From: a virus
Virus record (IMG/VR): IMGVR_UViG_3300042298_000506
Location: 1-30,660 of that record
DNA: 30,660 nt
Reading direction: 5' to 3' (one strand)
Made by a program: the position numbers and the translations under genes. The notes beneath the pieces are model-generated. The model was not told the origin of the DNA and made no database searches. It saw only the letters and a program-made list of their open reading frames with translations. Within the stretch, counting starts at the first letter, position 1. Each line of letters opens with the position of its first letter. Positions 17,501 to 26,500 of this stretch are shown here, in pieces.

Positions 17501-19266
17501 TTACCTTCAGCATTGATAGTCACGCTATTAACCATCAACAGCTCACCAGGTATCTCCAGGAAATCACTTTCCAGCCTCATGAAGTCTGTCGGCTCTAATC
17601 CACCATATCTATGTGACAGCGTTATGTTGTACGAGGTTGCAGAACGCGAGCTCCGTACAATGGATTCTGCTTTTGCGAGCGCATGGTAATAGTCAACAAT
17701 ACCATCTCCGAAAATAGACGACTCTAATTCCACTCCGTTGTCTAAGCCGATATAGGTTCGGTATACGTCATTTACTCCGTCTACGAGTGCCCAGGCAGTT
17801 GTGTCCACCGAAGGGTCCACAGCATAGACTCGCGACTCACCAAACCTAAGCTGATAGCTGTTACCACCATAGGTTACATAATCACTTCGGTTGTATGCGG
17901 TTCCACTAGCCCAGGCTCCTCTTTCGACACCAGCACCAGGAACAAAATTTGTCTTCGGAGGCCAACTTGCCGAGTCCTCTGAGAAGTCCTTCGCCTCATT
18001 ACGAAAGCGTACAGTAGCAAAGTTGTAGCGTGTGCTAGCGTTTGGCCATGTTACCTTGAATTCATCTCGCTTGATGATGTCATCGTCAGTAATGGTAGCG
18101 GCCAGAGCTGTCACCCAATTAGCAGTGTTGAGTGCTGTATTGTTACCATTGATCAAAGATCGATAGACAGTAACGTCACTAGTGCCAGAGTTCGTCTGTA
18201 CAACATCATTCTTAGCGTATGTCACCAGTGCGTTGTACACATATGGATACTGCAACAGAAGCTTATACTTACCTGTTGTCCATATCAACTCAGAGGCATC
18301 CATCGTATCTAGAATTCTCTCGATGTTGTCTACTATCTTGGCATCCGAAAACATTGTGATGTTAGCTTCGTAAAGTGGAAGATCACGCGTGAGAATAGGC
18401 GTATTTCGTTTGCGCCATATTTTACCTTCAGCAGAGACACCGGACTGTACGATCTTGTCGCAGATTACCTTCGCGTTGTAGAAGCTCTCCAGATCGATTT
18501 CGTCGTATGATAATCCTTTTCCATACGCTGTGTTCGTCAGGTAGTCCAGTAAGACCAACGCTGGGTTGTTCGAATAGCTACGAGCACCTACAGTGTAAAC
18601 ACCAAGGCTCTCAGTAAGTGTTGCTACCTTCAATCCTTCGATGTAGAACTGTGCTGTTGGCACACCTCCGAACTGCGGATCGTCTCGATTAAGCCTGAAT
18701 ACACCAGAAGCGAACGCGAATCCAGGAAATAACGACGTACCAAGCACACTCGGATAATTAGCTGCAGCAATCGAATCGTTCTCATTACCGGAGTAATGCA
18801 CGTCGAGTCTTAGACCGCCGGCACCACCTGTATTGACATAGTCAGCTGAAGGTGGACCCTTTGTGGCAAATCGACTGGTATTGTAATCTTGCTTATCTAC
18901 GTCAGCCCATATGCAACTATTTATCGGAGCCATCGATATGACTTGCTGAACCGTCAGGTATTCGTGCTTTTTACCGCCGATACTTCCTGATAGCGCGTTT
19001 ACGAGCTGCTTCTGCGAGTTGGGAGTTGTGTATGTAAAGCTACTGAGAGTATTGTGGTACACACGTATACCACCTACTAGACAGCGGCCATAGACGATGT
19101 TAGCTGGACTGGCTTCACCTTCAGCAACGATCTCAATACCTTTAGCGCGGTCTGCACGTTCAAACGCCTCTTGCTCAGCCTTTTTCTGTCGCTCTTTTGC
19201 CTTCTTCTGTTGTTGATGTTGTACAACCATACTAACAATAAAAGAGAATACCGAAAACCAACCCAT
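14584..19266 (-). CDS. gpJ-like tail tip / host-specificity protein
   Basis: This 1,560-aa protein matches the layout of lambda-type tip attachment protein J. Residues 1-16 are hydrophobic and 17-42 are a charged coiled coil. The hub-type start follows (ASPANIVYGRCLVGGIRVYH) with LNRDDPQFGGVPTAQFYIEG near 192-211. Domains of the Phage-tail_3 type extend to about 600. Two carbohydrate-binding-like inserts interrupt this part (about 342-388 and 451-494). A fibronectin-III-like stretch follows (about 620-720). Near 1040-1120 the sequence has the coil-like NLADGAVGGDKLAIGAIAVG and ADKILAGTLQATEYIQ segment seen in J homologues. The C-terminal third is Ser/Thr/Tyr-rich beta sequence, probably the receptor-contacting tip. 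It closes the tail tube and binds the host. It is coupled to the upstream minor tail gene by TAATG. Confidence 0.88.
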   Translation of the reverse strand: MGWFSVFSFIVSMVVQHQQQKKAKERQKKAEQEAFERADRAKGIEIVAEGEASPANIVYGRCLVGGIRVYHNTLSSFTYTTPNSQKQLVNALSGSIGGKKHEYLTVQQVISMAPINSCIWADVDKQDYNTSRFATKGPPSADYVNTGGAGGLRLDVHYSGNENDSIAAANYPSVLGTSLFPGFAFASGVFRLNRDDPQFGGVPTAQFYIEGLKVATLTESLGVYTVGARSYSNNPALVLLDYLTNTAYGKGLSYDEIDLESFYNAKVICDKIVQSGVSAEGKIWRKRNTPILTRDLPLYEANITMFSDAKIVDNIERILDTMDASELIWTTGKYKLLLQYPYVYNALVTYAKNDVVQTNSGTSDVTVYRSLINGNNTALNTANWVTALAATITDDDIIKRDEFKVTWPNASTRYNFATVRFRNEAKDFSEDSASWPPKTNFVPGAGVERGAWASGTAYNRSDYVTYGGNSYQLRFGESRVYAVDPSVDTTAWALVDGVNDVYRTYIGLDNGVELESSIFGDGIVDYYHALAKAESIVRSSRSATSYNITLSHRYGGLEPTDFMRLESDFLEIPGELLMVNSVTINAEGNVIVEASKFDARNLEWNAKDNEVIPQRNIYDSAVPAVTSLTLLASSNMALSSGTLSWVVSNDSRVSGYSIRYTSVPVNELTITSGMDELGVAHGDHFLLPSMAAATRTFVVIPMLFGKLGPFSSWAAISAAVTPADTDYYASLPLNVYARSLTTPTTPVGGTYNFDTFQFATLPTGLPTVWSAGIPAGTTDLYRSITIISAQNSTGIIAAGTWETPALIQPAVLDTLSTKNSLTVLQDNLGVNYGYANANGYLSIRSGDTNVTASTSFVIHSETSCDASINNTDNKGYYNVTTLTGNVGFFTVKATYNGRDVYHNIDVLALNVGAVRDTTPPPGAVGVTVTTGFSTVFIAVSPAPSYSEGHGHGFTVVYGAEGATPVFGDAVEMYRFNGTQASMPSTLGKVLKLWFKNISNDGYLSVNAFGGTNGIDATTGKINGVDLNPLIIEATNLADGAVGGDKLAIGAIAVGSLAVANGAITNAMIESLTADKILAGTLQATEYIQVGGKLKLFGDGYIESYSQAGYSTAGDYSRLDSGNLRLYRYVPALGYAVEYAYLRRYETGTAASGDLVTLPGYWKTQPKILVSPFVLKFFDPAYVAQGQSIVCEAQNIAETSLGSMQWRFTAIAYLTLSASTVNTVLNQTSGSISSNTYSSTPTRTTPANTASVTCNVELVSYRGNGLSQYIYRTVSWRIGYRVSGSGSAYSYSTPKVKSIGATTGIVTDTVSFTFPAGANTYEFFIAYTASDESASLFGSLTYEYATQAVSSGPISGSPTDIPYPYSGFSSSTTLSPAMSAYSAPSGWSIYSVAYSATFGFGTPSLSATPYQENANNICSILLRKGGGEAETWNVSKIYSGGNYFLRASNNFYGDLADGTAIFEELQSNTRVYNVATVVTGTYNPNYWTMELTEYVFTYGALYKGVGYVTGTVTADALITIRRPVPNSTTPANTFKFVDYTVALATAQVLATGTLNWMAIGD

Positions 19267-19862
19267 TAGTATTTCCCCCAGATTAGATCGATGGATTTAG
19301 AACCATCGTATACTTGATCGAATGATGTATCTGATGTCATGCCTATCTGCCTTAGATAATCCTTTGAGGTAGTGATTACCTTCTTAGCATCTAAGTTCGC
19401 AACAGGAGATGAACCCTCGATAATGGCATCTACCTCGTCGTCTTCAGACACCGTATAGCCATGCGAGTCGATTAGACCTTTGTACACTAAAGGTATATCC
19501 GCAGGTTGCAGGAGAGGCTGTCCAGGTAGAGCGCCACCGATAGTGATGGCAAGTGTATTGAAGAATCCATAGTACACCCTGAACTTAGTACCTACAAGGC
19601 CCACCTCGAACATTGGCCTGAAGACAAATGCTGGATCAGCGTAAATCAGCTTGTAGGCCTCTCTGTCAACTACACGAGACAACTTAGGAGGCTCTGTGGA
19701 TTTCAGATTACCGTCAGCAAGATATGTCACACCGTCTACCGTGATATTGAATGGCGCTGTGGTGTGATACATCGGAGTGCTAGTCTCTATGTGAACTAGT
19801 GTGAAGATAGAGACAGTAGACTCTGCTAGTAACGTGAGAATGTTATTACTAAGGACACGCAT
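19266..19862 (-). CDS. Minor tail protein before the tip gene
   Basis: This 198-aa protein starts at TAATG coupled to the gene before it and ends at TAATG coupled to the tip gene. Visible strands include VSIFTLVHIETSTPMYHTTA and FRPMFEVGLVGTKFRVYYG, a DUF1833/DUF2163-like tail layout. The C terminus (TSDTSFDQVYDGSKSIDLIW then GKY) matches the closing phrase of such minor tail proteins. The place between tape measure and J corresponds to lambda gpL/gpK territory, but the typical Cys cluster of gpL and the NlpC/P60 or JAB motifs of gpK are absent. Role: part of the distal tail hub, inferred from order and C-terminal motif. Confidence 0.7.
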   Translation of the reverse strand: MRVLSNNILTLLAESTVSIFTLVHIETSTPMYHTTAPFNITVDGVTYLADGNLKSTEPPKLSRVVDREAYKLIYADPAFVFRPMFEVGLVGTKFRVYYGFFNTLAITIGGALPGQPLLQPADIPLVYKGLIDSHGYTVSEDDEVDAIIEGSSPVANLDAKKVITTSKDYLRQIGMTSDTSFDQVYDGSKSIDLIWGKY

Positions 19863-20476
19863 TAGGTGGCCTCTATTAGTTTGAGCATGCCAGGATCCTG
19901 TAACACGCCATCGATATACTTCATGCCCGATGCGTTGTCTACGTCGTAGAAGGCGCGCATTGTAACCTTACTACCGTAGGTTATTACAGTTCCAGGAGCT
20001 TTAGTTGAACGTAGCTCTGGGAAGACCTTCGTGTAGGTCACGTCAGAATTGTCGACGATCAGATACACTTTCGAGTCACCTGCGAATGTAATGAACTCAC
20101 CGGCCTTTATCAGTGACTTAGTGATGCCACCCACGACGATAAGGTCAGTACCAACGCTCGCCGACAAAGAAACGACAGGTGTATAGCCTTCAGGCATCAG
20201 ATCACGTGAGTACAGTTGAGGCATCCGTACATAGAAGTACTCGGTTACATTTTTGAGAACCGAGTGTACGAACAACTCTGAATTCGTACGAATGGGCATT
20301 ATCATCGAAGATATTTCCCACCGTTGTGCTTTCCGATCTTGTGTTACTCGCTTGAGCGACAGTGTGTCGGATACACTGGCTCCTTGATTGTTGATGATCT
20401 CCAGAGGCGCGGCAAATATCGCGATAAGTTCGGAGCCGACCCCTGTGTTCGTGCTACTTCGTAAAATTCCAAACAT
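19862..20476 (-). CDS. Distal minor tail protein
   Basis: This 204-aa protein is the first gene after the tape measure, in the place of lambda gpM or a distal tail protein. The sequence is beta-rich with a charged surface (QRWEISSMIMPIRTNSELFV, then EFITFAGDSKVYLIVDN). The middle segment with alternating Val/Ile and Gly resembles an OB-like or Dit-type barrel. It has GGAGAG before its ATG and lies 13 bases downstream of the terminator's T-run. Function is inferred from gene order only; I do not recognise a specific Pfam family. Confidence 0.65.
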   Translation of the reverse strand: MFGILRSSTNTGVGSELIAIFAAPLEIINNQGASVSDTLSLKRVTQDRKAQRWEISSMIMPIRTNSELFVHSVLKNVTEYFYVRMPQLYSRDLMPEGYTPVVSLSASVGTDLIVVGGITKSLIKAGEFITFAGDSKVYLIVDNSDVTYTKVFPELRSTKAPGTVITYGSKVTMRAFYDVDNASGMKYIDGVLQDPGMLKLIEAT

Positions 20477-20489
20477 ACGCTCTCCGTTT

Positions 20490-20530
20490 AAAAAATAAGC
20501 CCTGTCTGTATACTACAGCGTATACGGGCT
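20490..20530 (-). terminator. Rho-independent terminator between the tape measure and distal tail genes
   Basis: Read on the minus strand, AGCCC-GTATAC-GCTGTA-GTATAC-AGACA-GGGCT forms an outer 5-bp and an inner 6-bp stem (20530-20498), followed by TATTTTTT. It lies 6 bases after the tape measure stop and just before the ribosome site of the next gene. With no room for a promoter between, it must act as a partial stop or be overcome by antitermination. Confidence 0.8.
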
Positions 20531-20536
20531 ACCTGT

Positions 20537-23500
20537 TTAGTTGCGATGTCCATTCTCACGATTGTTCATGTTGACACCTGTCGTGATCTGTGGTAACATC
20601 GAGATTATCTCTTTACGCGTCTGGCGAGAGATATCACCTGTGATTTTGATATTGACGATTTGCTGATTCCCGCGAGCAGTATCACTGAAAGCGGCAGGTC
20701 CGGGTACTACAACCCCATCTGACACCATACCACCTTCAGCAAAGCCGTGGAAATTACCGTCGTTGATTGCCATCAGCATGTTTCTGAAACGCTTAGTGGA
20801 TGCGGCATTAACAACGAACTCACCGTTCGATAACATCGCAGGGATACTATCCGAGGTTCCATTACCTGGGCCTACGACACGACCCCCTGATGCAAATAGA
20901 CTAGGGATGAAGTCGAACACACTTGAGACATCGAAGTCAGAGAACATGTCAGAGATGCCACTAAACAAGCCACCGGCACCACCCTCTTTGCCACTGAACA
21001 AACCGCTTATCCCATTAAATGCCGAAGTCAGCGTCGTCTTCAGGAAGTCCCAACCCTGCTCTAACACCGAGGACAGACCATCCCATGCATTCGTCAGTGT
21101 GGTCGACAGTGAAGAATCACTCGTTGCTAATGTTGCAGCCGTTTCACTGTTTGCGGTCTCAAGTAGCGTCTTGGTGTTAACACCTGCATCAGCAAGAACA
21201 GTAGCTGTGGCTGTGTTACCCGCTGCAGCTAGATTAGCCTTCGCTGTATTATCCGTCGAGAAAATATTGGAAAGTTTCTCATTGAACCAGCCGAATATAC
21301 CCTTCTGCTCTTGATTAGCATCCTTAGCTGCATCACCAGACTTGGCAGCTGATTTTCCATCCAGACTAAAACCCTTGCCAGAGAGGAAATTGCCAGTCTT
21401 GCTACCTAGGTCAGATACACCGCCGATGATGACATCATTCACTATCTTGTCGACAATACCACCGGCAAACTTAGTCGCCATCGAGGAGAAGAAAGAGTCG
21501 ATGATCTTGCTGGATAACGAGTCGGCCCATTGCTCGATCATTCCCTTGAAGGTGATCTTACGCTTGGCAAAGGCAGACATCGACGTCTCCACTTCCTTGA
21601 AGAATGCCTGCGAGAAGGGCTTGGCCATATTTCGGCCCTCAAAGGACGAACTCATCATCGACAGCAGAGTAACTTCATTGCTGAACACTTCAGTATACTG
21701 CTTTAGGAACTCACCAGCAGCATCTTTAGCGAGAGATGCATTCACACGAACACCTTGTGTTGAACCTGTCTTCTCCAGTTCAGCGTAACGTTCGTATGTC
21801 TCCATCATATCAAGTATCTTGGCATACGCAGTTTTAGGAACGGCTGCACTTATATCGGCCAATTGCTTGCCAGGAAAGAAGTCACCCAGAGCGCCTTTGT
21901 AGTCCATCTCTTTCTTAACTTCAGGCGTAAGGTTCTTGAAAATCTCAGCTACAGCACCTTGTTGCCCGCTTATGTTGTTCACAAGCTTGGCTCTGGATAT
22001 TTCAGACAGATTAGTGGCACCTAGTGACTTCGTATTAAGTGCTATCTCATCAAGGGCCTTTCCGACAGTCGTCAGTTGACCAGCTTGTACCAGCTTGGTG
22101 ACATCAGCAATTGTTACTGGATTGGCCAGTGCACCAGATGCATTGATGTACTTCGCAACACCTTCAAAGTCGCCTATCTTCTCGATACCTGTAGGGTTTC
22201 CAGCTACCATGTCACGGATCATTTTGCTAATATCGACACCTGTGTTAGCCTTGATCCATGCATTGATGCCTTCAACGCCTTTCATCATCGCAGCCTTGAA
22301 ATCCGCAAGTACTGATGTGGATTTTTCTGTCTCAACAGTTTGATCTGCAGTGGCAACAGATTGACCGACGATAGCGCCCTCCGCCTTCGATATAACACTC
22401 ACCATATTCTTAGAGTAGTTTGCATCTGTGGCGTAACCACCTTTTTGTACAGCCGTGGCGTACTCGCCTAAGTCCTTCCTACCACGCGCACCATCGTATC
22501 TCTTGCTGGACATTACACGTTCGAAGTCCTTAAAGAAATCGTCAATGGTTGCATACTTAACGTAGTTGCCGCCTTCACTGGCAGGGCGTGGAGAGCCTTT
22601 AGAGCCGTTCGGATTGCCCTCAGTATATGTAATCCCACCGAAGTTGTTATTCAGCTTCGCAACATTAGATGTACCGCCCTGGCTCTCATAGTACAACTGC
22701 TTCAACAAAAGGTCAGAATCGATGCCCAACGAAGTAGATATACGTTCTGCTTGTGGCTTGTACTTCTTTATGAAGCCTCCTAGATTGAATCCAGGCACAC
22801 CACCGTTAAGCGCCTCTAAGAACGGTCTGAATTGTGCAGCAGCCTTGGCGTTTACGACAAACTCACCGTTTGACAGCATCGCAGGGATACTATCAGACGT
22901 CGCGGAGCCAAGTCCGAATACAGATCCTCCTGTAGAGAAACCTGGAATACCTCTTGCCTTGTTCGTCATGAAGTAATTCAAGGTCGTCTCTAGATCGTCA
23001 CGTCTACCTGTCTGGCTTTCTGCGATATCAACGGCAGGGGCAATCATCTTGCTCTTGTCGAACTTAGCGAAGCCTTTCAGTAGATCAAAGTTCGTCGTAC
23101 TGAACTTACCAGTTAGGTCTTGAAACGTCAATGCACCAGAGGAGTTATTGATCTTAGCATCATCAGCTATATCTATGAGGCCTCTCGCTCTGGTCAACGC
23201 ATCGTGATCGTTTAGCATGCTCCTTGCAAGGTATGAGCGCGCTGCTATGGCTAAGGTCGCTTCACCCGCCGGACTCTTAATAGCCGCATTCTCGAAAGCC
23301 CACTTAGATGCTTGTGCCTCAAACAGAAAACGTGAATCAAACATGTCCTGGTAATTGGCGAAACGAGCCATATACTGCTGGTTCAATGCAGAACCTATTG
23401 CGTTCGCTTCCTTATACTCGTTACTGCGCAAGTAAGGCTCGCCGACTTCTCTGTAACGCTTCAAGGCCCTCGCAGAGTGCTCTTCAAGTTGCATACGTAA

Positions 23501-26500
23501 CGGCAATATGTCGCTACGTACCGTTTCCAAGAAAGCATTATCAGAATGGATATGTCCAATCTCATGCAATGACACGTAGTACTCGCCGTATCCGTTCTCT
23601 GGAGTGATAGCGGGGACATTAAGTGTTTTACTTGCTGGATCAGTACGCGCTGCAACAGCATCTACATACTTAAGTTGATAGCCGACCAGTCCTGCTTTAG
23701 TGGCGACATCTTGTTGCATGGCAGCAACTATTGCAGGTGAGACACCATTGTTGATAGCCTCGAGCAACTGCATGTTGTCCTTAGCAGCTGCGGCCTTAAC
23801 GACGAATTCACCGTTGGACACCTTAGCGTTGATACTGTCAGATGTCCCCGTTCCTGGACCACGAACCTTACCACCACCTGAGAAGGCTGTATAAGGATAC
23901 GGTTCAGCTTCACCATCTTGTTGCTCACCACGCTGCAGGAGAATGTTCTTGGTTGTGTCGAAGAAATTTGTTATACTCTTTCCGACAGACATACTCCAAT
24001 CTAGGAATCCTTTTTCCATTCTAGCAGCAGTAGCATCAGGTAGCAGCTTAAAGTCGCGTCCACCATCAGGCAGCATCTCTACCAGCAGCGGTTTCTCCAA
24101 ACCCATTGTGCCTAGGATGGCCTTCTCCACATGGACACCTACTTGCTTGCCCATACGTTCAGCTTGCTCGAAGTCACCTTGCGCTATCGATACGGCAGTT
24201 GCACCGATACCCATTGCGGCTGAGGCAGCATGCTGTCCAGGTGTCGTCGGTTCAACATCAGGACTGTCACCCATTAGCCACGGGAACTCTTTCTTCAGAT
24301 AATCTGTCAGCGCCTTAGCACCAAGATCGAGGCCTTCTTTTATTGCCTTAGGGATCTCATCAGTAACAATGAACTTAAGTGTGTTCCAGGTCTCAGGCTC
24401 TTTGAAGAACAACCAACCCGCGATCAAAGCTGCAGTGATGATTGCGCCTATAGGCGTGAACACAGCACCGAGAACCGCACCGAACAACAAGGTGAAGGCA
24501 GATACCGCTGTAGCACCAGTGAGCTGACCTAAAATGCCAGCACCGATTGTGACAGCTATCTTCTGATGCTCAGGTAAGTCAGACTGTCGTGCAAACTCAG
24601 AACCAGCTGTGAAGCCTGCGTAGCCACCTAAGAAGCCACCTGCGCTTGCTAACGAGTTCTTCAGACCATCCTTGAACTGAGTGGAAGCATCACTAATGCT
24701 CTTACGCAGTGTGTCACGTGTAGCTGAAAGCTGTTGTATCTGTGGGCCAAGCATTGCCACTTGCGACGTAGCGTTTGTAACTTGGCGTTGCGAGAATGCA
24801 GCGCCCTCTTTGATGGTCTTGTTAAGCGACAACAATTCCTTCTGGATAGGAGCTACAGCGCGTTGCGCGTCATTAGCAGTGGATAGCCTAGAGATGGGCA
24901 AGTCATTGACTAGCTTCTGTACCTGTGCCTGTTCACTTAACCGCTTCGTATTCAGTGCCACCACTGCCGTCGATCTGTCGAATGTCTTGGTAGCGTCCTT
25001 AACTTGCTTGTTAAGATAGCTCAGCTCAAGTTGTTTACCGACCGATTTTCCCATCGCAGTTGGCGAAGTAATGACATCGACAAGAGCACCGCCAGCGGCC
25101 TTTCTATTGTCCGAGGAAAACAAGAACGCCAGAGCTGCCAGCTTAAGTGTAAACTCAGCGATACCCTTCACGACGGCTATAAGCTTGTCACCCATGCTGT
25201 CAGCAGTCTCTAGGTACGTTGATATTGGACCGAAAGCGCCACTACCAAAGATTGCTTCTTTGATCGACCTGCCAATATCCAACGTAGTGCGAATGCCTTT
25301 AACGAGTGCGTTGACGAGCGTCCCTTCATCGACGTTCTTCGCCAACATCGTGCCGGTCAGCCCTACACCACTCACAGCAGCAGCTTTAAGTAGGAAGCCA
25401 CGCATGGGGGCCATCGATGAGAAGATAACAGTAGGTATCAAAAGCATCGCGCCTAAGATAGCAGTCAGCGTTGCACCAATAGCTAAAGTGGCAACCACCT
25501 GATCTTTGTTGTCGAACGCATTTATGATGTCATGCATGAACGGTCTATCGACTTCTTGTTTGTGAGGACCGAATGGGACTTGCGCGCCGCCTTTATCGTC
25601 AGGGATACCTACGATCTGCCGTACTAACTTGCCACGATCAGTGCTTTGTAACCAGTTTAGGCCACTAGCTACATCCGACTGTTTAGCGATGATACGGCCT
25701 AATGACTTGAAGAATCTAGGCACAAACGAGATGAAATCGTTGTACATGTCACCGATAGTAGAGAGGGCGTCGCTAGTGTGAGACGCAACAGAGCGACCGA
25801 GTCCATTAACAAAGCTGAGAAGCCTCTCCACATAACTTTCTTCGGCGGCTTCTATATTACTGGCTACCAGACCCTTAGATGCTATCCCTGTAGACAGCGC
25901 CTTGCCGATTTCAGTGCTAGCACTCTTGTTCATAGAACCGAGCAAATCAAATGGCTTAGCCTTAGCACCGTCACCTAGGTGATTCTTCCTGAACTCGGGG
26001 AATGTACCTTTAGAGTTCTTCTGGAGGTTGTTGAGATATTCTACGGTGTCGAAACCAGGCATTTCAACTTTAGGCGGCTCCTTTACAGCCTCCTTTATAT
26101 CCTTCAAAATCTTAACCTGCTTGACACTTTCGTCGAGTATCTCGACATTAGTTTCTGGATAGATAATAGGGGCCAGCCATTCCTTACGCCAAGCTTCTAT
26201 TTCTGCCTCTGTGAAACCTGTATCACTCTTATTAGGAGCTGTAGTTTTCTCATCTGGATAGATAAGTGGTTTCAGCCATTGATCCTGCCAGTCTTTGACC
26301 TCCTGCTTGGAGAAGTCACTCCAGGGGTTCGTGGAAGGTGCTTTGTAGTTGGCATCAGTCGGCTCAGGTAGAGCTTTCGGTGTTGGTTTCAACCACTCAG
26401 CTGCCCACGCCTCGTCTGCAGTTTGGGTACGAGCCTTAGATGTCGTAGATGCGGCAGGCTTATCAGCAATACCTAAGACCTGCTTCCAGTACTTAGCTGC

